Assembly: GCA_020248405.1 (NCBI GenBank)
Contig: JADCHQ010000015.1
Span: forward strand, 168,101 to 232,100
DNA from: Rhodocyclaceae bacterium
GTDB taxonomy: Bacteria; Pseudomonadota; Gammaproteobacteria; Burkholderiales; Ga0077523
DNA length: 64,000 nucleotides
Direction: 5' to 3'
Shown: positions 9,913-18,424 of the stretch, one piece after another
How positions within the stretch are numbered: the first letter of the stretch is position 1
How the letters are laid out: every line of letters starts with the position of its first letter
Notes under the pieces: model-generated
The model's input: the letters and a program-made list of their open reading frames with translations, nothing else
Database searches by the model: none
Told to the model about the DNA's origin: nothing
Position numbers and translations under genes: made by a program

Positions 9913-10953
9913 TTACTTGTGCACGGCTTCCTTGGTGGTGGGGATGCCGGGGATCGGGCACTCCTCCACGCCCACGGTATCGCGCGTGATGGCCTCCACC
10001 ATCTCGCGGGTGCCCTCGGGGTCGGTGATCCACTTCTTGTAGAAGTCGTAGGGGCAGGCGGCCACGCCGTTGGCGTCCTCGCGGGAGTTGATTTTGCCCG
10101 TGTAGCCGCGGTGCAGCAGCTTGAAGAGGTGGTTCTGCGACTGGCCGGTCCGGCGCGCGTCGCGAATCAGCCCCTTGGAGAGCTGCGCGTACTGGATGCC
10201 GTATTCTTCTTCACCGCACTCGCCCAGCGTGCGGCCGTCGAAGCCCACGATGGCGGAGTGGCCGAAGTACGAGTACACCCCATCGAAGCCCGCGGCGTTC
10301 GCCACGGCCACGTAGACGTTGTTGGCCCAGGCCATGGCCTTGGCCATGATCACCTGCTGGTCCTTGGCGGGGTACATGTAGCCCTGGCAGCGCACGATGA
10401 GCTCGGCACCCTTCATGGCGCAGTCGCGCCAGATCTCGGGGTAGTTGCCGTCGTCGCAGATGATGAGCGACACCTTGAGCCCCTTGGGGCCTTCGGACAC
10501 ATAGGTGCAGTTGCCGGGATACCAGCCCTCAATGGGCACCCAGGGCATGATCTTGCGGTACTTCTGCACGATCTCGCCCTGGTCGTTCATGAGGATGAGG
10601 GTGTTGTAGGGCGCCTTGTTGGGATGGTCCTCGTGACGCTCGCCGGTGAGGGAGAACACGCCCCACACCTTGGCCTTGCGGCAGGCGGCGGCGAAGATCT
10701 CGGTCTCCTCGCCGGGCACCGTGGAGGCAGTCTCATACATCTCCTTCGAGTCGTACATGATCCCGTGGGTGCTGTACTCGGGGAAGATCACCAGGTCCAT
10801 GCCGGGCAGGCCCACCTTCATGCCCTCGATCATTTCGGCGATCTTGCGGGCGTTGGCCAGCACCTCGGCCTTGGTGTGCAGCCGCGGCATCTTGTAGTTG
10901 ACCACTGCCACGCCGACAGTATCGGCGCTGCTGGAAATGTCACCGTGTAGCAT
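9913..10953 (-). CDS. amiE: Aliphatic amidase AmiE
   Basis: A 346-residue nitrilase-superfamily amidase that converts short aliphatic amides to the carboxylic acid and ammonia. The catalytic triad falls at the positions known for Pseudomonas aeruginosa AmiE: Glu59 (VIFPEY), Lys134 (KYRKIMPW) and Cys166 ([11 protein letters not shown]). The N-terminus [20 protein letters not shown] is nearly the Pseudomonas sequence, and the length (346) is identical, which favours amidase over the shorter formamidase AmiF. A clear GAAGGAGAG ribosome site precedes the ATG. It sits between urtE and ureE, so amide import, amide hydrolysis and urea hydrolysis would be co-expressed. Control by AmiC-AmiR is likely. 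Confidence 0.97.
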   Translation of the reverse strand: MLHGDISSSADTVGVAVVNYKMPRLHTKAEVLANARKIAEMIEGMKVGLPGMDLVIFPEYSTHGIMYDSKEMYETASTVPGEETEIFAAACRKAKVWGVFSLTGERHEDHPNKAPYNTLILMNDQGEIVQKYRKIMPWVPIEGWYPGNCTYVSEGPKGLKVSLIICDDGNYPEIWRDCAMKGAELIVRCQGYMYPAKDQQVIMAKAMAWANNVYVAVANAAGFDGVYSYFGHSAIVGFDGRTLGECGEEEYGIQYAQLSKGLIRDARRTGQSQNHLFKLLHRGYTGKINSREDANGVAACPYDFYKKWITDPEGTREMVEAITRDTVGVEECPIPGIPTTKEAVHK

Positions 10954-11020
10954 TTTTCACTCTCCTTCAGACTGTGGTTGAGTCGCTCGGGCGGGTGTGC
11001 CGCCAGGGAAATCCACGCTC

Positions 11021-11036
11021 GCGACGCCCTTGTCGC
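11021..11036 (-). promoter_or_regulatory. ANTAR-like hexaloop hairpin before amiE
   Basis: In the 136-bp gap between urtE and amiE the RNA strand can form GCGAC, hexaloop AAGGGC, GTCGC. The loop has A at position 1 and G at position 4, the ANTAR-target signature, and the stem is identical to the first hairpin in the urtA leader (16024-16039). I do not see a convincing second hairpin or a U-tract downstream, so this may be a degenerate or auxiliary AmiR site rather than a full antitermination element. Confidence 0.4.
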
Positions 11037-11089
11037 TGCGCGCTGTTGCAGCTCCGGACAGCCTGCTTGCCGCCGGCGCGTGATGCTGG

Positions 11090-11779
11090 TCAGATGGTGA
11101 GGAAGGCATGGATCTTCGCTGTATCCAGCTGGTCGCGCGGCGCCGCGTAGGCAAACTCGCCCTTCTCGATGATCAGGAAGCGGTCAGCCACTTCCATGGC
11201 GAAGGACAATACCTGCTCCGACACCAGCAACGCAAAGCCGCGCTCCTGCTTGAGCCGGGTGAGGGTGCGGGCGATGTCCTTGATGATGGAGGGCTGGATG
11301 CCCTCGGTGGGCTCGTCTAGCACCAGCACTTTGGGGTTGGACACCAGTGCCCGGGCAATGGCGAGCTGCTGCTGCTGGCCTCCCGACAGATTGCCGCCCT
11401 TGCGGGCGCGCATGTCGTGCAGCACCGGGAAGGTTTCGTAGATCCAGCCCGGCACGGTCTTGTCAGCCACATTCTCCATGCCGGTGAGCACGTTCTCCTC
11501 TACCGTGAGATAGGGGAAGATCATGCGGCCCTGGGGCACGAAGCCCATGCCTTGCGCCACGCGCTCGTAGCTGCGCGCCGCGCCGAGCTCGCGGCCATCC
11601 AGCACCACCTTGCCGCTGCGGGCCGGCAACAGGCCGATGAGCGACTTGAGCAGCGTCGTCTTGCCCATGCCGTTGCGGCCCATGATGGCGATGGACTCCC
11701 CGGCGGCGAGATCGAACCCCACGTCGCGAATCACGTGGCTGTCGCCGTAGAAAACGTTGAGTCCTGAAACGGAAAGCAT
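11090..11779 (-). CDS. urtE: Urea/short-amide ABC transporter ATPase UrtE (first copy)
   Basis: A 229-residue ABC ATPase of the LivF/UrtE branch. Walker A is GRNGMGKTT, the signature is [15 protein letters not shown], Walker B is [15 protein letters not shown] and a switch histidine region follows. The [11 protein letters not shown] run after Walker B is characteristic of UrtE. It would energise import together with UrtD and permeases UrtB and UrtC. The gene follows urtD by 12 bp and precedes amiE. Because it sits with amiE and AmiR-type leader signals, the system may carry short amides as well as urea, as described for the Methylophilus Fmd system. Confidence 0.93.
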   Translation of the reverse strand: MLSVSGLNVFYGDSHVIRDVGFDLAAGESIAIMGRNGMGKTTLLKSLIGLLPARSGKVVLDGRELGAARSYERVAQGMGFVPQGRMIFPYLTVEENVLTGMENVADKTVPGWIYETFPVLHDMRARKGGNLSGGQQQQLAIARALVSNPKVLVLDEPTEGIQPSIIKDIARTLTRLKQERGFALLVSEQVLSFAMEVADRFLIIEKGEFAYAAPRDQLDTAKIHAFLTI

Positions 11780-11791
11780 CCAGGCGTCCTT

Positions 11792-12529
11792 TCAATGCCC
11801 TAGGTAGGTCTCGATGACCCGGGGGTCGGCCTGCACGTCGTCCATGCTGCCCTCGGCGAGCAGCTTGCCCTGGTGCAGCACCGTGACCTTGTGAGCGATC
11901 ATGCGCACGAAGGCCATGTCGTGCTCGATCACCACCACCGAGCGGCCCTTGGTGATGCCGTTGAGCAATTCCGCCGTTTGCTCGCGCTCGCGGGCGCTCA
12001 TGCCCGCCACCGGCTCATCCAGCAGCAGCAGTTCCGGATCCTGCATGAGCAGCATGCCGATTTCGAGCCACTGCTTCTGGCCATGGGACAGCAGCCCCGC
12101 CTTGGTGGAGAGCTGCTCGCGCAGGAAGATCTGGCTGGCCACGCCCTGAACCTTCCCCACCACGGCGGCATCGGGCCGGAAGAACAGCGAACCGAACACG
12201 CTGCGTTTCTTCGGCCAGGAGATTTCCAGGTTTTCGGCCACGGTCAGGTCTTCGTACACCGAGGGATTCTGGAACTTGCGGCCCACGCCGGCGCGGGTGA
12301 TCTGGAACTCGATCATCTCGGTGAGTTCGAGGTTCTTGAACTTTACCGTCCCCGCGGTGGGCTTGGTCTTGCCGCAGATCATGTCGAGGAGGGTGGTCTT
12401 GCCCGCGCCGTTGGGGCCGATCACGCAGCGCAGTTCGTCCTGCTCCACGTAGAAGTTGAGACCGTCCACGGCCTTGAAGCCGTCGAAGGAGACGGTGAGG
12501 CCGTCTACCTGAAGGATGAGCGCGGCCAT
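11792..12529 (-). CDS. urtD: Urea/short-amide ABC transporter ATPase UrtD (first copy)
   Basis: A 245-residue ABC ATPase of the LivG/UrtD branch. Walker A is GPNGAGKTT, the signature region is LSHGQKQWLEIGMLLMQ (a UrtD trademark in place of LSGGQ), and Walker B is LLLLDEPVAGM. The IGRKFQNPSVYEDLTV segment is also family-typical. It starts immediately after the urtC stop (1 bp gap) and precedes urtE by 12 bp, so it is part of a tight five-gene transporter unit on the cytoplasmic face of the membrane. Confidence 0.94.
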   Translation of the reverse strand: MAALILQVDGLTVSFDGFKAVDGLNFYVEQDELRCVIGPNGAGKTTLLDMICGKTKPTAGTVKFKNLELTEMIEFQITRAGVGRKFQNPSVYEDLTVAENLEISWPKKRSVFGSLFFRPDAAVVGKVQGVASQIFLREQLSTKAGLLSHGQKQWLEIGMLLMQDPELLLLDEPVAGMSAREREQTAELLNGITKGRSVVVIEHDMAFVRMIAHKVTVLHQGKLLAEGSMDDVQADPRVIETYLGH

Positions 12530-12530
12530 C

Positions 12531-13661
12531 TCAGGCGCCCCCGCCAGCGGCGCGCCCGCGCAGCCGGTCGAGCAGCCCGGCCAGCCCCGTGGGCAGGAAC
12601 ATCACCACCACCACGAACAACAGGCCGATGAAGTAGGGCCAGTACTCCACGAAATTCTCCGAGAAGAAGGTCTTGGCCCAGCCCACGATGAGCGCCCCGT
12701 ACACCGCGCCCACCAGCGACAGCCGCCCGCCCACTGCTGCGTAGATGACCATTTCCACCGAGGGCACGATGCCCACCAGCGAAGGCGAGGCGAGACCCAC
12801 CTGAATGGTGAACATGGCGCCGCCGATGGAGGAAAACAGCGCGGCCACCGCGAAGATGAAAGCCTTGAACAGCGCCGGGTCGTAGCCGGAAAAACGCACC
12901 CGGTCCTCGCGGTCGCGGATCGCCACCAATACCCGTCCCAGCCGGCTGCGCAGGATGAAGGCGCCGATGGCCACGCACAACAGCAGCAATCCGGCCGTGA
13001 TCATGTACATGGTGACCTTGGAGCGGTCGTTGTCCAGGTCGTGGCCGAGGAAGGTCTTGAAGTCGGTGATGCCGTTCACGCCGCCCGTGTAGCCCTGCTG
13101 GCCGATGATGACGATAGCCATGATGGCCGACAGGGCCAGGGTGACGATGGAAAAGTACACGCCGCCCACCCGCTTGCGGAAGTTGGCGTAGGACAGCACG
13201 AAGGCAAGCAGCGGCGGGATCACCAGGATGGCTGCTACGGTGAACCATACGTGGTGAAAGGGCTCCCACCACCACGGAAGCTTCTCAACGCTGTTCCAGG
13301 ACATGAAGTCGGGCAGGCCCTCCTGGCCGAAGAAGGCCGACAGGGCAGTGCCCGAGGATGAGTCCGCGTTGGCCGCCGCCTCGAGCTTGAGGAACATGGC
13401 CATCATGTAGCTGCCGAGCCCGAAGAACACGCCCTGACCCAGGCTGAGGATGCCACCGTAGCCCCAGATCAGAACGATGCCCACGGCACAGAAGCCCAGG
13501 CACAGGTACTTGGCCGCCAGGCCCAGCCGGAAAACATCCATGGCGAGGGGAAACACCACCAGCATGAGGGCCGCGAGCAGCCCGAAGCTGGCGACGCCCC
13601 ACCAGTTGCCGCGGCGGCTGGAGGCGCCGGAGGCCACGGGGACGGAGACGGTTTCGCTCAT
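12531..13661 (-). CDS. urtC: Urea/short-amide ABC transporter permease UrtC (first copy)
   Basis: A 376-residue LivM-type permease with about ten membrane segments. UrtC features include LIWGYGGILSLGQGVFFGLGSY, the large periplasmic loop with DFMSWNSVEKLPWWW, GGVNGITDFKTFLGHDL and the AIRDREDRVRFSGYDP cytoplasmic coupling region. The ATG at 13661 gives the usual short N-terminal tail and overlaps the urtB stop by 4 bp (ATGA), indicating translational coupling. Its stop is 1 bp from the urtD start. Confidence 0.94.
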   Translation of the reverse strand: MSETVSVPVASGASSRRGNWWGVASFGLLAALMLVVFPLAMDVFRLGLAAKYLCLGFCAVGIVLIWGYGGILSLGQGVFFGLGSYMMAMFLKLEAAANADSSSGTALSAFFGQEGLPDFMSWNSVEKLPWWWEPFHHVWFTVAAILVIPPLLAFVLSYANFRKRVGGVYFSIVTLALSAIMAIVIIGQQGYTGGVNGITDFKTFLGHDLDNDRSKVTMYMITAGLLLLCVAIGAFILRSRLGRVLVAIRDREDRVRFSGYDPALFKAFIFAVAALFSSIGGAMFTIQVGLASPSLVGIVPSVEMVIYAAVGGRLSLVGAVYGALIVGWAKTFFSENFVEYWPYFIGLLFVVVVMFLPTGLAGLLDRLRGRAAGGGA

Positions 13662-14563
13662 GCGCGCCGCACCTTGGAGGCGAACAGCCCGTTGGGCCGG
13701 AAGTAAAGCACCACGATCACCAGCAGCAGGATGCTGGCCCGGGCCATGGAGCCGCTCATGGTGTACTCGAACCAGCTCTGCATCTGGCCGATCATGAAGG
13801 CCGAGGCGATGGTGCCCAGCAGGCTTTCCACGCCGCCGAAGACCACCACGATGAAGGTGTCCACGATGTAGGCCTGGCCGGTGGTGGGGCCGGTGGAGGC
13901 GAGCATGGTGAAGGAGCTGCCGGCGATGCCCGCCAGCCCGCAGCCCAGGGCGAAGGTGAAGGCATCCACGCGCTCGGTGTTGATGCCGGCAGCACCGGCC
14001 ATGGGGCGGTTCTGGGTGACGGCGCGGATCCGCAGCCCCCAGCGGGTGCGGTACAGGAACAGGTAGACAGTAGCGGCGGTGACCACCGCCAAGGCGATGA
14101 TGAAGATGCGCGACAGGGGCAAGGCGATGCCCTCGGTGACCGCCCAGGCGCCCTGGAGCCAGGACACGGTGGGCACCTCCACCTCCTTGGCGTTGATGAA
14201 CTGGCGGAACAGCTGCTGTAGGATCAGCGACAGGCCCCACGTGGCGAGCATGGTGTCCAGCGGCCGCTTGTAGAGGAAGCGAATGAGCCCCCGCTCCAGC
14301 GCCCAGCCGAAGGCGAAGGTCACGCAAAAGGCCAGCACGATGCCCACCAGGAAGTAGATGCCGAACAGCCCCGGCAGGAACTTCGCGAAAAACATGGCGG
14401 TGAAATAGGTGGTGTAGGCGCCCATGGCCATCAGCTCTCCGTGGGCCATGTTGATCACGCCCATGAGGCCGAAGACGATGGCAAGCCCGAGGGCCATCAG
14501 GGTGAGGATGGTGAACAGGCTCAGGCCCGTGAAGGCCTGCATCGCCATCAAATCAAAGTTCAT
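13658..14563 (-). CDS. urtB: Urea/short-amide ABC transporter permease UrtB (first copy)
   Basis: A 301-residue LivH-type permease. Motifs are GLMGVINMAHGELMAMGAY, the DTMLATWGLSLILQQ segment, RAVTQNRPMAGAAGI and FGGVESLLGTIASAF. It has only the membrane domain, unlike the second UrtB in this window, which has a long N-terminal periplasmic extension. The ATG at 14563 is chosen as the canonical MNFDLM-type N-terminus; 23 upstream residues in frame are Pro/Gly-rich and probably untranslated. It lies 88 bp downstream of urtA and overlaps urtC by 4 bp. Confidence 0.93.
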   Translation of the reverse strand: MNFDLMAMQAFTGLSLFTILTLMALGLAIVFGLMGVINMAHGELMAMGAYTTYFTAMFFAKFLPGLFGIYFLVGIVLAFCVTFAFGWALERGLIRFLYKRPLDTMLATWGLSLILQQLFRQFINAKEVEVPTVSWLQGAWAVTEGIALPLSRIFIIALAVVTAATVYLFLYRTRWGLRIRAVTQNRPMAGAAGINTERVDAFTFALGCGLAGIAGSSFTMLASTGPTTGQAYIVDTFIVVVFGGVESLLGTIASAFMIGQMQSWFEYTMSGSMARASILLLVIVVLYFRPNGLFASKVRRA

Positions 14564-14651
14564 GAAGCGTTGTCCGGTGGACTCGCGCGGGGCGCGGCAA
14601 GCGGGAGCCGGCCCGCAGGCCGGCCCCCCCAACTCCGATGCCTTCAGGCCA

Positions 14652-15845
14652 TTACAACTTCGGGAAGGGATTCGGCTCGATCAGCGGCGACTCGTAGATC
14701 ATGTTGACCTGGCCGTCTGCCTGGAAAGTGCCGATGCGCGCGTGCTTCCACAGATGGTGGTTGCTGGCGTGGAACTTCACCTTGCCCTCGGGCGCATCGA
14801 TTTCGAGATTGCTGGATGCCGCCACGACCTTCTCCACGTCGAAGCTCTTGGCTTTCTCGGCCGCCATCTTCCACAGGTACACGCCGATGTAGCCGCACTC
14901 CAGGGTGTCGCCCACCACGCGGCCGGCACCGTACTTGGCCTTGAACGCCTTGACGAACTTGTCGTTGGCGCCGTTCTTGAGGCTCTGAAAGTAGCCCATG
15001 CAGGTGAGGGTGTCGGCGGTGTTGTCGGCACCGATGCCCGAAACTTCCTCTTCGGACACGGCCAGGGACAGCAGGGTCTGGTTCTTGCCGGTGATGCCCG
15101 CGGCGGTGAGCTGCTTGAAGAAGGCCACGTTGCTGCCGCCCACCACGCAGTTCAGGATGACGTCGGGCTTGGCACCCTTGATCTTGTTGATGACCGAGGA
15201 GAACTCGATGTGGCCCAGCGGGTAGTAGTCTTCACCCACCAGCTTGCCGCCGCCCTTGGCCAGCACGGCCTTGGCGATCTTGATGGTGGTACGCGGCCAG
15301 ATGTAGTCGGAACCGATCATGTAGAACGTCTTGCCCTTGTTCTTCATGAGCCATTCCATGGCGGCGATCACAGACTGGGACGCCTCCTGCGCCGTGTACA
15401 TGATGTTGGGCGACTGCTCCAGACCCTCGTAATAGGTGGGGTAGTACAGCAGGCCCTTGGACTTCTCGAACACCGGCAGCACGGCCTTGCGGGAGGCGGA
15501 GGTGTAGCAGCCGAACACGGACGCCACCTTGTCCTTTTCGATGAGCTTGCGGGCCTTCTCGGCGAAGGTGGGCCAGTCGCTGGCACCGTCCTCCACCACC
15601 GCCTCGATCTTCTGGCCCATCACGCCGCCGGCCTTGTTGATCTCCTCGATGGCCAGCTGCTCGGCGTCCACCACTGACTTTTCGGCGATGGCAATGGTGC
15701 CGGTGAGCGAGTGCAGGATGCCCACCTTGACCGTGTTGGCCTGCGCGCCCGCCGTCCGGATGTTGAGCATCGGGAAGGGCACGGCTCCCGCCGCGGCGAT
15801 CGCGGACGAGGTCTTGATGAATTGACGTCTGTTGAAATTACTCAC
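14652..15845 (-). CDS. urtA: Urea/short-amide periplasmic binding protein UrtA (first copy)
   Basis: A 397-residue type I periplasmic binding protein (Peripla_BP_5/AmiC-like fold). It has a twin-arginine signal (RRQFIK at residues 6-11, then a hydrophobic stretch), followed by VKVGILHSLTGTIAIAEKSV, SVFGCYTSASRKAVLPVFE and YYPTYYEGLEQSPN, which are UrtA/FmdD hallmarks. The start is GTG at 15845, supported by an AAGGAGA ribosome site at 5-6 nt and by the correct Tat N-terminus; no ATG fits. It is the first gene of the long operon, 119 nt after the leader terminator. Ligand is urea or a short amide; AmiC-AmiR control argues that amides are physiologically relevant. Confidence 0.93.
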   Translation of the reverse strand: MSNFNRRQFIKTSSAIAAAGAVPFPMLNIRTAGAQANTVKVGILHSLTGTIAIAEKSVVDAEQLAIEEINKAGGVMGQKIEAVVEDGASDWPTFAEKARKLIEKDKVASVFGCYTSASRKAVLPVFEKSKGLLYYPTYYEGLEQSPNIMYTAQEASQSVIAAMEWLMKNKGKTFYMIGSDYIWPRTTIKIAKAVLAKGGGKLVGEDYYPLGHIEFSSVINKIKGAKPDVILNCVVGGSNVAFFKQLTAAGITGKNQTLLSLAVSEEEVSGIGADNTADTLTCMGYFQSLKNGANDKFVKAFKAKYGAGRVVGDTLECGYIGVYLWKMAAEKAKSFDVEKVVAASSNLEIDAPEGKVKFHASNHHLWKHARIGTFQADGQVNMIYESPLIEPNPFPKL

Positions 15846-15964
15846 GGTCTCTCCTTGTCCGGGGCTCGGGGCCCCTAATGGTTGGCACGTCGATTGAGAA
15901 GTCACAGCACCGCCCTCGAGGGTCGCGCCCGCACCACACGTGCGCACCGCCCGCCCGCCGGACG

Positions 15965-16004
15965 AAAAAAAAGCCCGAACCCCGGAAAAATCCGGCTCTC
16001 GGGC
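15965..16004 (-). terminator. Leader intrinsic terminator upstream of urtA
   Basis: Read on the minus strand, GCCCGAGAGCCGG pairs with CCGGGGTTCGGGC (11 pairs, two internal mismatches) around the loop ATTTTT and is followed by eight T residues. This is a strong rho-independent terminator placed about 120 nt before the urtA start, so it must be bypassed for the operon to be read. Its 5' arm overlaps the second ANTAR-type hairpin, the arrangement used in AmiR-type antitermination. Confidence 0.88.
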
Positions 16005-16039
16005 TTCTTTGCCTGTGGTCGGTGCGACGCCTGTGTCGC
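16002..16039 (-). promoter_or_regulatory. Dual ANTAR hexaloop hairpins (AmiR antitermination target)
   Basis: The urtA leader RNA contains two hexaloop hairpins. Hairpin 1 (16024-16039) is GCGAC, loop ACAGGC, GTCGC. Hairpin 2 (16002-16013) is GGC, loop AAAGAA, GCC. Both loops have A at position 1 and G at position 4, the consensus for ANTAR-protein RNA targets, and they are separated by about 10 nt. Hairpin 2 uses the first bases of the terminator stem at 15965-16004, so protein binding would exclude the terminator. The ANTAR protein AmiR is encoded divergently nearby. The element is visible in sequence; binding by this AmiR is inferred. Confidence 0.8.
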
Positions 16040-16127
16040 GCTGACCGCTATGAGGTGGCGCGCGCCGGTTGCGCCGCCGAACGCTTTTGAGCAAAACGGA
16101 GACCACCTGATCGCCGCCCTGCAAATT

Positions 16128-16142
16128 GCGTGGATCGTGCCA
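16128..16142 (-). promoter_or_regulatory. Candidate sigma54 promoter of the urtA-amiE-ure operon
   Basis: Minus strand TGGCACG, four bases (ATCC), ACGC. The -24 element is a perfect TGGCACG and the invariant GG and GC are exactly 10 bp apart; the -12 element matches TTGC only in its GC. Transcription would begin near 16117, giving a leader of about 270 nt that contains the ANTAR hairpins and terminator. Tandem NtrC-like sites lie at about -117 and -148 from this start. Confidence 0.62.
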
Positions 16143-16226
16143 TCGAACTCATTGAGATTGCAAGCGAATATGGACGGGCAACGCCGACTCGGGAGGAGCG
16201 CTGCGGGATCGTAGAACCGGCATGGC

Positions 16227-16272
16227 GCTCTTAATTGGTGCGAGACATGAAGAGAATGCCCGATATCGGGGC
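16227..16272. promoter_or_regulatory. Tandem NtrC-like sites upstream of the urtA promoter
   Basis: Two degenerate matches to GCACC-N5-GGTGC occur 31 bp apart centre to centre: GCTCTTAATTGGTGC at 16227-16241 and GCCCGATATCGGGGC at 16258-16272. The second lies in a striking palindrome (arms GAATGCCC and GGGCATTC, 16254-16276). Three helical turns of spacing and the distance from the sigma54-type promoter resemble glnA-type enhancers. Each half-site has mismatches, so the palindrome could instead serve another regulator of this divergent region. Confidence 0.45.
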
Positions 16273-16490
16273 ATTCATTCGTGCCTGCTTGAGCACGCTA
16301 GAATGTGGGCATCCGTGTCATTCCCAGCGCATCCCGGCCTCCGGCACCGCGATTTCCGTGGCAGGTGCAGGAATTGCTCCAGCGCTGCATCACTCCGCAC
16401 GGGCGCATTGCCAACCCGGCTGCCGGCCGCAAGGAAGCGGCCCCGAGCCACGGCCGGAGGAACGCAGCACAACCGAGAAGACCCAATTTT

Positions 16491-17648
16491 ATGAATTTGC
16501 GAACCGGTGCTCCCGTACGCGTGGGCATGCTGTTCTCCGAGACCGGCGTGACGGCGGCCATCGAGCGCTCCGAACGCCTGGCCACGCAGCTTGCGGTTGA
16601 AGAAATCAACGCATCCGGCGGCATCGGCGGGCGCCCGCTTGAACTCGTATCCCACGATCCCCAGTCCAGCCCGGCCGCCTACCGCACCCTGGCCGAATCG
16701 CTGGTGGCCGATGACGGCGTCAAAGTGATTCTGGGGTGCTACATGTCCAGCACCCGCAAGGCCGTCTTGCCGGTGCTCGAACGCTGGAATGCGCTGCTGC
16801 TCTACCCCACGCTCTACGAGGGCTTTGAATACTCGCGCCACGTGTTCTACACGGGGGCGGCCCCCAACCAGAACAGCGTGCAACTGGCCGAGCACATGAC
16901 CCGCAGCTTCGGCTCGCGCGTGTTCATGGTGGGATCGGACTACGTGTACCCGCACGAATCCAACCGCATCATGAGCGACCTTGTCTTCGAGCGCGGCGGC
17001 GAGAAGGTGGCCGAGATCTACCTGCCCCTGGAGGCGAAGCCGGAAGATTTCCGGGCCATTGTCAAACGCATCAAGACCCAGCAGCCCGACTTCATTTTCT
17101 CCACCGTGGTGGGCGAGGGCACCGCCATGCTCTACCGGGCCTACGCCGAGGCAGGGCTGGATCCGGCGCGCATGCCCATTGCCAGCCTCACCACCACCGA
17201 GGCCGAGATCAATTCCATGGGAGCGCAATTCGCCGTGGGTCACCTCACCTCGGCGCCCTATTTCCAGTCGCTGGACACACCCGCCAATCGCCGCTGCGTC
17301 GCATCCTTCAAGGCGCGTTACGGCGATGACAAGGTCACCAACCAGTGCTGGGAGGCAGCCTATTTCCAGGTGCACCTGCTGGCCGATGCCATGCGCCGCA
17401 CCGATCCCGACGACGTGGAAGCGCTGCTGCGCGCCCTGCCCGGTTCGGAGTTCGGCGCACCACAGGGCCGCGTGCGCGTGGACGAACACAACCACCACAC
17501 CTGGCTCAAGCCGCGCATCGGCCGGGCCCGCGAGGACGGGCAGTTCGACATCATCGAGGAGGCCCGCTCCTGGGTGCGGCCCGACCCCTACCTGGTGTCG
17601 CACACCCTGGAGGACTGGAGCGTGCGCGTGAAGCTCGAGAGCGCCTGA
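16491..17648 (+). CDS. amiC: Amide sensor / negative regulator AmiC
   Basis: A 385-residue cytoplasmic protein with the periplasmic-binding-protein fold but no signal peptide. It begins APVRVGMLFSETGVTAAIERS and continues with EEINASGGIGGRPLELV, GCYMSSTRKAVLPVLERW and YPTLYEGFEYSRHVFYTGAAPNQ, the AmiC pattern. Length equals that of Pseudomonas AmiC, which holds AmiR inactive until an amide is bound. The ATG at 16491 gives the family N-terminus directly after an A/T-rich spacer; the upstream in-frame extension is low-complexity. It is followed 7 bp later by amiR and is divergent from urtA. Confidence 0.93.
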   Translation: MNLRTGAPVRVGMLFSETGVTAAIERSERLATQLAVEEINASGGIGGRPLELVSHDPQSSPAAYRTLAESLVADDGVKVILGCYMSSTRKAVLPVLERWNALLLYPTLYEGFEYSRHVFYTGAAPNQNSVQLAEHMTRSFGSRVFMVGSDYVYPHESNRIMSDLVFERGGEKVAEIYLPLEAKPEDFRAIVKRIKTQQPDFIFSTVVGEGTAMLYRAYAEAGLDPARMPIASLTTTEAEINSMGAQFAVGHLTSAPYFQSLDTPANRRCVASFKARYGDDKVTNQCWEAAYFQVHLLADAMRRTDPDDVEALLRALPGSEFGAPQGRVRVDEHNHHTWLKPRIGRAREDGQFDIIEEARSWVRPDPYLVSHTLEDWSVRVKLESA

Positions 17649-17655
17649 AACGGCC

Positions 17656-18285
17656 GTGGCCACCGCCGCTCCGCCGCGCCCCGATGGCGCCACTCCCGCG
17701 CTGCTGCGCGACCTGCGCTCGCTGCAGGTAGTGGTGTTCCATCCCGACGACGCGGACGGTCAGGAACTGCTGGGACAGCTGCGCCGCATCGGCTGCCAGG
17801 TGAAGGCCTTCTGGCCGCCCCAGGAACGGCTGCCCGAGGACACAGGGCTAGTGTTCTTCGCCGTGCGGCCCGAGGCGCTGGCCGAGGAGCCCGCCTGGCT
17901 CAAACGCGACCCGCTGCCGCCGGTGATCGCCGTGGTGAACTACGAGAACCCCATCACCATCGAGGCGGTGCTGCGCCTGAACGCGGCGGGCATCGTGGCC
18001 TCGCCGGTGAAGTCCTTCGGCATCCTGTCGGCCACGGTGGTGGCGCTGTCCCAGTCGCTGCGCGCCCGCGAGCGCGAGCGCTACGTGACGCGCCTGGAGC
18101 AGCGCCTGGCCGGGCTGCGCAAGCTCGCCAAGGCCAAGACCGTGCTCATGCACTCTCGCGGCATCGGCGAGGAGCAGGCCTACCAGTTGATACGCTCCCA
18201 GGCCATGGCCAAGCGCGTCACCACCGAGGAGATCGCCGACGCCATCATCAAGGCCAACGACATCCTGTCCTTCGAGGGCAAGTAG
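17656..18285 (+). CDS. amiR: ANTAR-domain antiterminator AmiR
   Basis: A 209-residue RNA-binding antiterminator. The N-terminal part is a pseudo-receiver domain (LQVVVFHPDDADGQELLGQLRRIGC), then a coiled coil (RERERYVTRLEQRLAGLRKL), and the C-terminal ANTAR domain reads KAKTVLMHSRGIGEEQAYQL with the three-helix RSQAMAKRVTTEEIADAII. Start is GTG at 17656, 7 bp after amiC, which is normal for this coupled pair. The expected target is the dual-hairpin leader of urtA at 16002-16039. AmiC would release it when an amide is present. Confidence 0.93.
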   Translation: MATAAPPRPDGATPALLRDLRSLQVVVFHPDDADGQELLGQLRRIGCQVKAFWPPQERLPEDTGLVFFAVRPEALAEEPAWLKRDPLPPVIAVVNYENPITIEAVLRLNAAGIVASPVKSFGILSATVVALSQSLRARERERYVTRLEQRLAGLRKLAKAKTVLMHSRGIGEEQAYQLIRSQAMAKRVTTEEIADAIIKANDILSFEGK

Positions 18286-18424
18286 GGCGCGAAGCAGGGC
18301 CGGGCCGATGGTCCGGCAGCGCCGTGCGCCACGAGGCAGTGCAGCAGCGGGGACGGCTATCCTCCCCACGCATCCCAGACAACCGGGCGCGCCAGACGGG
18401 CCGTCCCTTCTTCCGGAGACCCTC

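Noticed and set aside
9913..10953. Formamidase AmiF
   Set aside because: Shares CDDGNYPE, but length 346, the HGDISSS N-terminus and exact 59-134-166 triad positions match AmiE.
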